Positions 45,837 through 58,700 of a stretch of 64,000 nt of DNA are shown here, in pieces. Origin of the DNA: Hemerocallis citrina (lineage: Eukaryota > Streptophyta > Magnoliopsida > Asparagales > Asphodelaceae); assembly GCA_017893485.1 (NCBI GenBank), contig CM030366.1, positions 181,313,981 through 181,377,980 on the forward strand. Direction: 5' to 3'. Position 1 is the first letter of the stretch. Each line of letters starts with the position of its first letter. The notes below the pieces were generated by a model, which was not told where the DNA came from, did not search any database, and saw only the letters and a program-made list of their open reading frames with translations. Both the position numbers and the translations under genes were made by a program.

Positions 45837-45918
45837 CTTGCTTCTTTGTTTCTGTAGTCTAATACTTTGTATGCTATCTCTTTTTGTATTTCTTTAGGTA
45901 GTTGATTAGTTACGTTAC
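45837..45918 (-). pseudogene. Caulimovirid-like upstream frame, left of the CACTA element
   Basis: This short open stretch continues, in the same frame and across the 3-bp CACTA target duplication, the coding sequence at 51746-51960. It lies upstream of the coat-protein region where a movement-protein end would be expected. The assignment rests on position and composition. Confidence 0.4.
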
Positions 45919-46110
45919 CACTACAACATATATGGCTTTCTATAGCGGATTTATTATAGCGTTTAAGTGTAAATGCTATTAAAAGTAATCAATAATAGCA
46001 TTTCTGAATAAAATGCTATCTTTGATTAATTTTGAAATTTATTCTTAGCTACGACAGCATTTTTAAAATGCTGTATTTTTTACAGCGTTTTAGAAATGCT
46101 ATAATATCTG

Positions 46111-46631
46111 TAAATAAACTTAAGTGGTAAGGGTAAAAACAAAATTCTAATTAAAATTCAAATCATTCTCAAACTAGTTCATTTTCTCCTCCTCCTCCTC
46201 CTCTTATTTTTCTTCAACTATCCTACGATCTCAATTAGGGTTTCCATCCCAAATTCACAGTCACCCTAGAAACCAAAAAATGATTTTCCTCCTCCTCCTT
46301 CCCCCATCGCCGCTACCCGCCCCTTCGGCGCCACTGTCCCGTCCCCTTCCACCGTCATCGCTCCTCCCCCCATCGCTGCCACCTGCCCCCTTCGGCGCTG
46401 CCTTCCCCCTCCCCTTCCCCCGTCGTCGCTCCTTCCCCCATCGCCACCACCCGCCTCCTTCGGCGTCTCTCTTCATCAATCAAATTGTTAGGGTTAGGGT
46501 TGCGAATTAGTTTTCATCGAATTTGTACAATTTCTCTCTGGATCTTTGCCGGTAAGTGAAGTTAGGGATTAGAGTTTCTACACTTATTCTATATTTTGTA
46601 TGTTTATTCAATATTTTGTATAATTTGAAGT
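46111..46631. other. CACTA interior: gene-leader-like sequence
   Basis: A TCCTCCTCCTCC tract and AATTAGGGTTTCCATCCC (a telo-box-like AGGGTTT) resemble a plant 5' leader and promoter-proximal region. A small proline-rich open frame (46280-46510) is probably not a protein. It may be the leader of the exon that follows. Confidence 0.35.
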
Positions 46632-46924
46632 AGCTAATCAGTTTTGCAACGGAGAAAAAAACCCAAGAACCCCAAATCAAGAACAAGATTCACAGAACCA
46701 ACAACCACCACTACCACTACTGACTTCTTCCTCCAGTGGGGAAACAAGAAGCGCCTCAGATGTGTCAAGGTCCGTGATGATGATGCAGGGGCATCACCTG
46801 CAAGATTCGACGGCCACAGGCGCGTCACCTCACGGGTCAACCAAAGGGTCATTAGAGATTGTGGAAGTTTTCTTCCTTCTTCTTCTTCTCCTCATTTGCT
46901 ATCTTCTCCTCTTGTTCATCATAG
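46632..46924 (+). pseudogene. Captured first exon of an unidentified plant gene
   Basis: The frame encodes a Thr-rich stretch, then FFLQWGNKKRLRCVKVRDD and a basic region, and ends at a good GTGAGT donor at 46925. The QWGNKKRLRC phrase resembles a conserved segment of uncharacterised plant proteins, from memory. It seems a captured first exon joined upstream of the FBL15-like exons. No function is proposed. Confidence 0.4.
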
Positions 46925-47666
46925 GTGAGTGAGTTTTTGGATTTTAATAAAGTTTGAATTTTGGTGGTGTTTTGGGAATGAGATGGATGGGTTTTTGGTG
47001 GGTTTGAGGTGAAGTTTTGATTTTTTATGAAGATTGGGTTTAATAAATGAAGAAAATGGCATCCTTGTTTTTGAGGAAACTGATGGGATTTTGAGGGAAA
47101 TTAGGAGTACCCATCTTCCTAGTTTGATGGAATTTAAAGTTTTGATGCAAAATTTGTGAACACCCATGTGTTGATCTTGACCACAGTTTAACTCAAAAGG
47201 TTGAATAAAGATAAGAAAAAAATGATTTTGTTGGAGTTGAAATTTCCAATTTTATTTAACTCTAAAATGATACAGAATAGGATTACTAAATGCTTTTTGT
47301 GTCTAAATTAGTCTAATGAACAAAAGATGCAATCTAAAATACCATCTGAAGTCACTTTTGTTCTTATTGTTGCTGAAAAAATATTGTATCATACGAGGCA
47401 AAACACTCGACCATCACACTAGCGGCAATACTGTATTTTAAACTATGTTCAGTTTGTAGCATAACTCAGTTGTTTTAAATGGAACAATCTGTTAAGTTTT
47501 ATTTCATTTTGCTGTCAGGTTCACAGCACATTACTTCCCGTTGACATTAGACTTACATGCCCTACTACTAATATTAATTGTATTATTTTGTCTGAAAATA
47601 ACAGTACTTTCTTGATATATTTTAAAGACTTGTGATTATAATTTGTATGATTAATCACTTTTACAG
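46925..47666. other. Intron-like spacer between captured fragments
   Basis: This AT-rich sequence starts with a splice donor and ends at a TTTTACAG acceptor before the first FBL15-like exon. No exon is recognised inside it. A transcript could splice the two captured fragments together. Confidence 0.4.
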
Positions 47667-49217
47667 TTGAGGCTATATGTCATCTCTATCCAAGTGCCAC
47701 TGAAGTAAATTTATCAGGCGTTTATACTTCTGAAGCGCTTGCCGTGGAAGCCATGGCGTCTCTTAGGTTCACCTTATTTGACTTTGTGTCAATATTCTTT
47801 ATCTGGAAATGTTACTGTATCATATAAGCTTGCTTACATGCAATACTAACTTTTAGGCAACTTGAAACTCTAATATTGGGAAAAGGGCAGCTTGGTGATG
47901 GTTTCTTCCATGCTTTGACTGAATGTCCTGCATTGAACAGTTTGAGCATTTGTGATGCATCCCTTGGTAATGGAATCCAAGAGATTCTAGTAAGCCATGA
48001 TAGACTACGTGAACTTAATATTGTCAAATGTCGTGTGCTCCGTGTAGGTGTCAGGTGAACTGATTTCTAAACTTGTGGGTTATCACTCTTTAATTGTTAT
48101 TTTATTATGACTTTATTCAAGTTTATCGCTTCTGATAATCTATAGATGCCCTCAACTTCAAACTTTGTCACTGAGAAGGAGCAGCATGGCTCATGCTGGA
48201 CTTAACTGTCCTCAGTTACATGAGTTGAATTTTTCTTCTTGTCACAAATTATCTGATGTTGGAATTCGTACACCTGCAACATCTTGTCCTTTACTGGCAT
48301 CTCTGGACTTGTCATCTTGTTCATGCGTTACTGATGAAACTTTGCGCGAAATAGCTTTTGCATGCCCTAGTCTCAGTGTTCTTGATGCATCATATTGTCC
48401 ACACATTTCTCTTGAGGTTAGTCCTGTTGGTATCTATTTTATATCCCTTTTTTTATTAGTAAAGGTGTTATATGTTTATCTGCTGCTGATTGTACGCTGT
48501 GAGATTGCCGTTGTTAATAAACCTGAAACTTGACAACTGTGAGGAAATTAATTCCGCTTCAATAACTGCAGTATCTTATAGCTGTATGCTAGAGGTTAGA
48601 GCTTTTACCATTGTTCCACAAAATTAGATAGTCCTAATCCATTTTTATCTGATGCTTAATTGGATATTTCCTTTCTTTTTGACATGTACAGGCATTACAG
48701 CTCAATAATTGCGGGCTATTAACATCCGTCTCTTTGAACTTGCCACACCTGCGAAGTCTTAGCCTTGTACATTGTCGCAAGTCTGTGCCCTTCTTTCCCT
48801 CTTTATTCCATATTTCTTCCATAATTGGAAATGTGCTTAATTTGATTTCGTGCAGATTTGTAGATTTAAATTTGCGGACTCCTAAACTTTCTTACATTAA
48901 GGTTTCAAATTGTTCAGCTCTCCTTCGCATCAATATCATATCCAATGTGCTGCAAGTTTCTAATCAGCCTTCTTTCTTTCTGGTACTTTCTTGTTTTTAC
49001 CTTGTAAATATTTTTAACCAAAAGGAGTAGATTATCTTTTCTTGCAGAAACTTGTATTGCAAAAGCAGGAAAGTCTTGGTAATCTGTCATTGCAATGCGA
49101 GAACTTCCAAGAAGTGGGTCTTAGTGACTGTGAATCTTTGACCAATGCTATGTGTGAAGTTCTTAGTGATGGAGGGGGTTGCCCAATGCTCAAATCGTTG
49201 GTTCTCAACAATTGTGA
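47667..49217 (+). pseudogene. FBL15-like: Captured exons of an F-box/LRR-repeat protein 15 (FBL15)-like gene
   Basis: Seven exons with correct AG/GT borders are visible at about 47667-47763, 47857-48053, 48147-48415, 48504-48594, 48691-48779, 48857-48951 and 49049-49217. They encode leucine-rich repeats such as LYPSATEVNLSG, SHDRLRELNIVKCRVLR, CSCVTDETLREIAFACPSL, LPHLRSLSLVHCRK and GGCPMLKSLVLNNCE, matching the middle of plant FBL15 in order. FBL15 is an LRR F-box protein, a substrate receptor of SCF ubiquitin ligases. The F-box and the C-terminal repeats are missing. All listed exons are open, so capture is fairly recent or the transcript is tolerated. Confidence 0.8.
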
Positions 49218-50124
49218 GGTTAGTTGTTCTTTCCTTTTCATATTTGAGGGAATTTTATACATGAATGCATTAGTTATTTTTGCTCCATCAAGATTGAAAA
49301 CTGACGAGTCTCTATGAATCAATCCTAACATTCTTGTGGACTCTCGGTAATGAAATTGTGTTTAAAACAAAGTTTTAATTTGATATATTTACCAAATATA
49401 AACTGACAAGGAATATGTAATATCAATTAGAAATTTTCAAGCATAAGAATGGTTAAAGACGGTGAAAAGGGGATTTCATCCTTACTACAGTTTTATTTGT
49501 AGTTGCACCCTTATTGTTAGTAATGCTTGAAAATGCAAACACATGCTTTTCAATGGTGCAAAGCTTAAGCTACATGATTATGCTTTATTTTATTTTATTT
49601 AAATTAAAATTTTATAATGTATCTTAGTTAACTTCATTAAATATGGACATGATATAAAATATTGGTGGAGACTGAGATGTTACATCCAAGTCTTCTCGAT
49701 TTTGGCTTACATGATATGATACTTGCTCAAAAACTCGGTATCAGCTAGTATTGAAGTTAATAAGTAAAGAAAACTATAAATCAAACAGTAGTAATTGAAT
49801 ATCTAGATCTTACAGCCTGTGTAATTGGCGTTATCACTGATGAGTAGGCACGAACAATCAAGAGTTTTTGAGAGAGACAACACGATGGATTGAGCACATG
49901 AGGATCATCAAGTCAACTGCAATAACCTCTCTTTGAAGAGGCTCATATACAGTGTCCTGAAAGTTGAAATAGTACTTGGGGCATGAGATTCAATTACCTT
50001 GCAACATAAATTTCACCTTGCCTGTCAATAGGTTTAGCAATGGGGCATTATACCACTACCCAAGATCTGCCCCCCTCATAGATATTAATAGGTTTAGCTA
50101 TGGCATCATAACACTACCCAAGAT

Positions 50125-50166
<42 letters not shown>

Positions 50167-51270
50167 GCATATGTTGAAGATGCATATGTTTATTATGTTG
50201 AACATCTGTGTGCTGGCATTCAAGTGTATTTTGCATTGCTACTGAACATATAATACAAATTCAGGAACCTGAACACCTAGTTAGTGGTAATTTTAACCGA
50301 CAATTTCTTCACATTGTCAAAGATATATGCTAAAGACCATTTCTGTTTTATGTATACAAAAAAACCAGTCCAAAACAGCCTTGACACTGAAGCCCCAGGT
50401 ATCTTTGTATGCATTAGCAAGTCCTGGTAAGACCTCATACATTACTAGTGTCAGCCTTGAGTTTGTATGTTCAATCTTTCATGTTTCCTCCTAGTTCATG
50501 GTCTGAGACTTTTGAGACAATCTGACTCGTATTACTTGTACTTATTCTGGTAATACATTTTACATCCAGACATGTGTTTTGAAACAAATTTTAATATAAA
50601 GAACCTATTACATGTAAGTTGGATGGTCTGTAAGTTGGATGATAAATAGAGAAAGAAACTAGATTTTAAACTTTTCCTTCTTCTCTTTCAGGCTGAATTA
50701 TTCAGGATGGTTTCAAATCTGTTCAGCATGCAGTTTTGCAGAGTGCTTGGAGAGAGATGGTTTCAAATTTGTTCAGGATGCAGTTGGCTCAGATTGCAGA
50801 TATGTTTAGTAGTGATACCTGGTGATATTTATAACTCAGTGTACAAAAAAGGAAATGTCATTCTGATAAGGCACAGTATATGGCTTAACTTGTGTTGTGT
50901 AGGTACTGGATATTGGTTGAAAAGAAGATGAACTGTCTTAATTTTTAGCTTTAGAAAGTAATGACATGTTGGTTCTTCTGCATTGTCAAGTGAATTTTCA
51001 GGTGATGGCTAGTATGCTATATTTTTTGTGTTGAAACATATGAAAGTTTGTAATAGCTGGTCACCCTGAAATTGCAGTTTTTGCTGTATGTCTCCTGTAT
51101 GGTCGTCACTTTTAAGTTTATTAGATGAACATTTTTATAAGTTTATTGTGTAGAAATTTCTATGTTGGTATGTTTTTATATATTTGCACACAAATTTGCA
51201 AAACTTTTATAGTTTTAATGGTGTATTGATATTTTCGATAAATCGATTTTTATTTGTATCTGTATATTTT
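49218..51270. other. CACTA interior without recognised genes
   Basis: Intron-like sequence follows the last exon. At 50030-50130 a CACTACCCAAGATCTGCCCCC segment occurs twice, the second ending in a C run of about 35. Near 50707-50790 ATGGTTTCAAAT and GATGGTTTCAAAT head two similar pieces. No gene is supported. Confidence 0.45.
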
Positions 51271-51745
51271 TTTTGTATACAGTTAAAACGAAATAGCGTT
51301 CTTAAAATGCTGTAAAAAACCCCAAATATCAAAACGATAGCGTTTTAAAAATGTTGTATGTTTGATTCTATTACTGGATTGTCTAACGATAGCGTTTTTA
51401 CAAAATGCTCTAACACTAATAGCATTGTAGAAACGTTATAGATTTTATAGCGTTTTAACAAAACGCTATAAAAACTATAGCGTTTGCCGAACGCTATAGA
51501 AACGCTATAGATTCTATAGCGTTTGCCGAAATGCTATAGAATCTATAGCGTTTCTATAGCGTTCGGCAAACGCTATAGTACGCTATAGAATCTATAGCGT
51601 TTCGGAAACGCTATACATTCTATAGCGTTTGGTCAAAACGCTATAGAGTTATTATAGCGGGGCTTTTGATAGCGTTTGTAAAACGCTATCGTAGGTCTAC
51701 TATAGCATTTTATGAATGCTATCAAATGTCATATTTGTTGTAGTG
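51271..51745. repeat. CACTA subterminal repeat array (TATAGCGTTT)
   Basis: More than fifteen direct and inverted copies of TATAGCGTTT or ACGCTATAG fill the right end; fewer lie at 45928-46110. Many form perfect small palindromes. Their density fits transposase-binding subterminal repeats. Confidence 0.85.
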
Positions 51746-51960
51746 TACTTGTTAGTAACAAATATTTTAATATTTCTTTACTAGCTATATGTTTTCTTTC
51801 TATTAATCTTCTGTCATTGAATCTAATTTTAAATTCTGAAAGATTTTTTAATTTAAGTTTCTTTATTTTCTGTGATATATCCAGCTTTTATAAAAATTAT
51901 CGTTTATAATTTGTAAAGTAGGATTATATAGAAAATTTTATTTTTAGATTATTATGTTAA
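51746..51960 (-). pseudogene. Caulimovirid-like upstream frame, right of the CACTA element
   Basis: A Lys/Ile-rich minus-strand frame continues into 45837-45918 once the CACTA element and one duplication are discounted. It would be the 3' part of the gene upstream of the coat protein, plausibly the movement protein. Sequence right of 52060 shows no further viral coding. Confidence 0.35.
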
Positions 51961-52456
51961 AAAGGATTAGTTAGTTAAATATTTTATAAAAATTGGATCG
52001 TTTTGGCTAAATCTTTTTGAAAGTAGGCCGTTTGGCTAAATATTTTTCAAAAGTAGGTCAGTTAACGACAACAATAATGAGCTCTCACTCAACGACAACA
52101 ATAATGGAGGAGTCGCTATATATATATACAGGCGGCCTACTGAAAGTGAAAGATCAAAGCATCCTAGGAATGGGAGCAATTAAATATTGAATTGAGCGTG
52201 AACCATATGCATAAAACAATAATCAGCAATTACTGCAGCATGAACCATATCCATAATAATCAGCACTTTTAGGGGTGGTTTGTAGGCTAAAAAAGTTAGT
52301 GTTAAAAATATTTTCTGAAGTAAAAAAAAATACTGTTCACAGTATTGTTTGATAGAAAAAGATATGAATTTAGTTTCGGCAGATCATTAGTATAGCACTT
52401 TTTTGCCCAAATACTTTCAAGCCATAATGAGAGAAAGAAAGAGTGGAAACACTATT
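51961..52456. other. AT-rich spacer between the viral fossil and the second CACTA
   Basis: It holds an 18-bp direct repeat AACGACAACAATAATG (near 52062 and 52092) and a short TA tract. No gene is supported. Confidence 0.4.
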
Positions 52457-53532
52457 CACTGCAAAAGAATATGGATAACCCGGCGAAACTGCCTCGGCAT
52501 GAAATTTCCGACGTTCATAAAGCGCCAACGGGTTTCTTTGGAAACCCGGCGTTTTAAAACGTCGGGGTATACTAATATAAATTTTCAAAATTTCTCAACT
52601 CTAAATCACACAATCTCCTTTCCCTCTCTTGCCACTTTCACTCGCTCACTCACGAAATCAATCGTCGTCCGTCGTCCACTCTCTCACCCTCTCTCACTCC
52701 TGAAGTCGCCGCAAGTCTCCCCAACCCTCTCTCTCTCACTCGTGTTGTCGCTGCCCGTCGCCCTCTCCCTCACTCTCTCTCGGTCCCGACGTCGCCGTCA
52801 ATCGCCCCCATCCTCTCATTCCGAGACTCCGACGACGCCCATCGCCCATTCACTATCTTTCGCCGCTGCCGTTTATCGCTCCCCTATTCAACAAGCCTTC
52901 CAAACCCTACAAACACAAAAACGTATCATTTTTAACCCTAATTTCAATTTCAATTTATGTAGCAATATTGTGAATTGATTGTTTAAGGTTGTTGCATATT
53001 ACATTTTGTGCTAATGTTTCAGTTGATGCATGAGTAAATCACTGATTCTATATAGTCTTGACAAGGTAGATCACAGTAAAAAGGATTGTAGAATTTGAAG
53101 CAAGTATTCATGTATCTATGTTAATGCCGAGCATCAGTCACATCCTGAAGTAGAATGCTCCACTACAAAAGAATAGGAAAATTTTGGCGAAATGACCCTG
53201 ACCTTTCATACCATTTTCTTGTACTATGATTATATGATGAACACTAATGCAACATAACCATGTCTTACATTTTTTTTAGAAAGACTACTTATGTTGTGTT
53301 GCATGAAGACTTGTGGTTTGTGTTGTATGGAATGAGGGTGACTGAATTTGTATGTAGTGTAAGAGACTTGTGGTTTGTGTTGTATGAAGACTTATATTCT
53401 TAAGTGTAGCTTGCTTGGAAGAAATTGTTTATTGATTTGTGTTGTATGGAGACTTGTATTGTTGAGTGTAGCATGTTTGGAATGAATTGGTTATTGATTT
53501 GTGATGTACGAAGACTGGTATTCTTGGGTGTA

Positions 53533-53564
<32 letters not shown>

Positions 53565-53885
53565 AAAAAAGTACAAAAATAAAAATAAAAAAAAATAACT
53601 AATAGCCTACCCCTACGTTTTCACACACCGGGGTAGATTTTTTTTTTTAAAAAAAAATTTAATAAAAATTATTTAAAAGAGCACTAGGGATTGTACTGAA
53701 AGCGTCGAGATATCCTACGAAACCCCGGTGTTTGCAAACACCGGGAAATGCTATAATCTTCCCCGGCGTGCGCAAACTCGGTGCTTTTCGAAACGCCGAG
53801 GGGGGGGGGGGGGGGGGTACCAGCATTTTTGAAATGTCGGGAATGGTCAAAATAAACGTCAGGGATTTCTTTACCATTTGTAGTG
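52457..53885. mobile_element. Second CACTA-like element, non-autonomous
   Basis: It begins CACTGCAAAAGAATATGG and ends ACCATTTGTAGTG, with ATT duplications at 52454-52456 and 53886-53888. Subterminal text has CCGGCGTTT and AAACGCCGA-type motifs. A second internal terminus-like CACTACAAAAGAATAGG occurs at 53162. A C/T-rich part (52600-52870) looks like a captured plant leader. C and G runs occur at 53536-53552 and 53801-53817. No transposase is seen. Confidence 0.65.
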
Positions 53886-53888
53886 ATT

Positions 53889-54166
53889 CATGGACTTTTA
53901 AATTGATTTCTCTCTCATCTCTCTTCACAATATCCAATAAAACAATCTCACCTACTATTCTACAATTATTTTTTACTACTTTTTTAAAAAAAATATTCTT
54001 TCTCTTTCCTATACTACACTACAGTGAAATTACATCAAAACAAACTACTTTTGTAGAGCATCCACACCGGTTTCTTATATTTGACATCTTGCCATTTTTT
54101 TGACAAAAACGCAACCACATTGGTTTTTTTTCAAATTGCCATTTTTTGAAAATTTTGCGACAGTAA
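53889..54166. other. Spacer with a truncated GAGCATCC terminus
   Basis: GAGCATCCACACCGG at 54057 resembles the left end of the MITE family. Its right end is not found before the LINE at 55637, so it is probably an outer element cut by that LINE. Confidence 0.4.
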
Positions 54167-55083
<917 letters not shown>

Positions 55084-55636
55084 TAACCTCTCAAATATGA
55101 GAAACTTTTTAACCATTCTCAAAATATGAACATGTTGTTCCATTTCTAATAAATTTTATTTTTTTAATAGGATCAGACGAAACAAGTTGTTTAGTCCAAG
55201 GGGTTTTCGATTTCTTCTTTTTTTTAACGATCAGATGGTACATGTTGTACCGTCCAAAGAACAAAAAAAAAGATCTTAGTCTCGGACGAAATAAGTTGTC
55301 CTGTTCGAAGCAAAAATTGCTTAGATGGGACAACATGTCCCGTCCATGGAATATGGAAGCTTTTCCCACTTAATTCTCCCTTTATATTAATTAAACACTA
55401 TAATTATATCTAATTAATTACTTATTTACTAATTTAATAACTTTATTATTCACTAATTTACTAATTAGCTAATCTAATCGAATATTAAACATTAAAAAAG
55501 GAAATAGAAGTGAGACGGGACAACATTTTCCGTCCACTCAATTTTTTTTGAAGTTTGTCATATTATAGCGAACAACCGTTGCGCGTACCATCGCTATTTG
55601 CTATTTCTTATTTTGCCATTTTTCCATATTTGAGTG
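55084..55636. other. MITE-like remnant resembling GAGCATCC MITE 3
   Basis: Motifs GGACAACATGTCCCGTC and CAAGTTGTTT match the interior of the element at 22556-23239, on a similar scale. It is probably part of the outer element starting near 54057. No gene is seen. Confidence 0.45.
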
Positions 55637-55637
55637 C

Positions 55638-55763
55638 AATTGAAAAGGTTAAGACTAGTTTTCAGAACGCCCTAGGATCTAGCGTCGGGTTGACTGACAT
55701 CCTCGAGGATGAAGTCGGCCCCACTCCCATAACAACGGTCATCCCTGACACAATCCCCCAATG
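55638..55763 (+). pseudogene. LINE ORF1, last ~41 codons
   Basis: An open frame ends VIPDTIPQ with TGA at 55762-55764. The ATG of ORF2 overlaps this stop as ATGA (55761-55764). The rest of ORF1 is missing through 5' truncation. Confidence 0.55.
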
Positions 55764-58700
55764 AATACACTTTTCTGAAATGTTAGGGGGTAAGGGGATA
55801 GGGGGAAGAGGGTATGGTTAGAGACGTCATTAGCAACTCCAAGGAGGCAGTGGTAGGGTTGCAGGAGACCAAACTTCAGCACGGATTCAAACTCAAAAGA
55901 ATTGGGGGCAACAGAATTAAGGAATGGGTGTTACGCCCATCAGCAGGAGCCTTAGGAGGGATAGCTATTGGGTTCAACTCGGATATTCTCACTTGCACCA
56001 AGGTATACAGTGGAACATTCTCCCTGACCACCCGACTGAAACGACGGTCTAATGATTGGGTGCAGACGGTCATTGTAGTTTACGGGCCGAATGTGGCTAC
56101 AGATCGAGATGACTTTTGGCAAGAGCTGGTCGATATTCGACATCGGTGGTCGGGAGCTTGGATTGTTGGGGGGGGAACTTCAACATCACCAGATTCGCTT
56201 TCGAGCACAAGGGAAGAGGCACCAGCGACAGACACAGAGAGGAGTTTAATAGGGTGATAACGGAACTAGAGCTGAATGATATCTCAATTAATGACAGACT
56301 ATTCACATGGTCTAACATGCAAGCGGCTCTGGTGATGGCCAAATTGGACAAGATTCTAGTATCGATGGATTGGGAAGCTAAATTTCCGTTAGCAACCGCT
56401 AGATCGATTCCTAGACCCACGTCAGATCACACCCCGATCCTTCTCGATGTGGGGGTACACGGGGTTCGGAGGCTAAGGAAATTCAGATTTGAGGAGGCCT
56501 GACTGGAAATTCAGGAATTCCACCACATGGTGATGGAAAATTGGGCACTCCCAACTGCTGGTACGGATGCTGCATCCCGATAGTGTGAAAAAATCTGCGG
56601 ATTGAGAAAGTGGTTATGCAGATGGAATCGATCTAGATTTTCGACCATCTGGCGTGCAAAAGATTCCTTTTTGGAAGGAATTGATAAGCTAGAAAGGATG
56701 GAAGAGTCGCGAATCTTGTCACAAGAAGAAAGAAACAGGCTACTACAGCTCCGGAAAAATATTGTCAATCTTTATAAATTGGAAGAGATCAAATGGCAAC
56801 AAAGGTTAAGGATTTCGTAGCTCAAAGAGGGAGACGCGAATACAGCCTACTTCCACCGGGTGGCAAGCGCAAGACGTAGATCCAATCTCGTTCTATCAAT
56901 ACAGACGGACACGGGAGCATCGCAAGACGAAAGGGTGATTTCCACGACATTTCAAAATTACTACAAGGGCCTCTTTGGGAGGAAGAATGATTTCAGGATC
57001 CCAATGAGGGATGATTACTGCCAGGCATACCAAAACGATTCAGCGCAAAATTTTTCCACCTTGGAAGCACCTTTCTCGAAAATGGAAGTGAAAAAGGCCA
57101 TCAACCAAATGGGAGCAGATAAGTCACCTGGGCAAGACGGCTTTCCAATGATGTTCTTCCAAGTATTTTGGGAAGAAATTAAAGGGGACATTATGGCACT
57201 GATGGAGGAATTTTTCCACAATAATCTCAGATTGGGCACGTTCAATTTTGCTGAAGTTGTCCTCATACCCAAACGGGAAGAGTCTAAGCGTGTGGGGGAT
57301 TTCCGACCGATTAGCCTCATAAACTGCTCGGTTAAGATCATCACAAAGTTCCTGGCCATCTGCCTGGGAAGTATTATGGACAGTATAATCAGCAAAATCC
57401 AGACGGGCTTTATCAAGGACAGATGTATCCTAGACTGTGTGGCCACTGCTGAACAAGTGATCCACCACTGCCATACGAGCAATTCCAAGAACTTCCTCAT
57501 AAAGTTGGATTTTGAGAAGGCATACGACTCCGTCGACTGGAAGTGTTTGCTGGAAGCTCTCAGAGGGAGAGGATTTGGGGATAAACGGGTAAGATGGATC
57601 AAACAGTGTTTACAGACTAGTAAACGGTAATATCGATGAATGGGCGGCCAGGTCCGTCGTTTCCTTACAAGAAGGGACTCTGGCAAGAGGATCCGTTATC
57701 CCCACTTTTATTCACTATTGTAGCAGATGTGCTGAGGGGTATGCTAGAAAATTATCGGAGAAAAGGTTGAATTACGCCCGTGGCCTGTAGCACCTCTATC
57801 AAGGGTGCACGATTCTCCAGTATGCTGATGACACCCTACTTTTTAGGAATGGGACCAGATCAGAAACAATCTTCTTTAAAGGGGTCCTCTACTATTTTGA
57901 AGTCTGGTCAGGTCTCAGGATAAATTTCTACAAGAGTGCACTGATTCCCATTACACTCTCTGATGAAGAAGCTCCGGAACATGCCACTCTACTAATCTGT
58001 ATGACGAATGAGTTCCCAATCAAATACTTAGGGCTCCCACTCAAACCAGGGAAACTCACTAAGTCGGACTGGCTGCCGATAATAGATAGGGTGGAGGACA
58101 GATTGTCTAGCTAGAAAGGAAAATCGCTGTCGCTAGGAGGCAGAGTGGTACTCATTAACTCAGTATTGTCTAATCTGTCCATTTACTACATGTCTTTCTT
58201 TGAGCTTCCAAAGTGGGTTATCCAAAGAATTGACCGAATCCGAAAAAGATTTCTTTGGAAAGGGGCAGATTCGAATAGGGGAGGTTGCCACCTGATCAAA
58301 TGGAGTATTGCTTGCATGAAGAAGAAGTATGGAGGGCTAGGCATCATTGACCTTAGAGATATGAAGCTTGCCCTTTTGGGAAAATGGTGGTGGAAGGTTT
58401 TTCACCACGGTGGGGAAGGATGGCAGGATTTCATTCAACCATACCTTCGGGGAAAAGGTACGAGAAGCCTAGGCTTTCGAGTAGGGGCTAAGGTCTCGCA
58501 ATTCTGGAAAGGAATTACCAATGCAAGCGGACCGTTCAATTCAGCAGTTACGTCGACTATCGGTAATGGACGGTCCACCAGATTTTGGTGGGATAAGTGG
58601 TGTGGTGCTCATGCACTGAAGGAAACTTTTCCAGAGCTGTATGCCAAAACGAATCGACCGAATATCTCTGTGGCCGAGACTTGGAAAAGGGGAATTGGAG

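Larger units (their letters stand above)
45919..51745 (+). mobile_element. CACTA (En/Spm-like) element carrying captured gene exons
   Basis: It starts CACTACAACATATATGG and ends CATATTTGTTGTAGTG, with TAC on both sides (45916-45918 and 51746-51748). Subterminal regions (45928-46110 and 51280-51735) are packed with TATAGCGTTT-type palindromes, the usual binding sites of CACTA transposases. The interior holds an exon of an unknown gene, seven exons of an FBL15-like gene and a C run at 50130-50164, but no transposase. It is 5.8 kb and non-autonomous. Confidence 0.9.

Noticed and set aside
52403..52978. 191-residue frame in the second CACTA element
   Set aside because: Composition is a Ser/Leu/Pro-rich leader-like tract; no domain and it crosses the element's border.
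53659..54103. Frames crossing the G run at 53.80 kb
   Set aside because: They span a transposon end and a homopolymer and have no domain.
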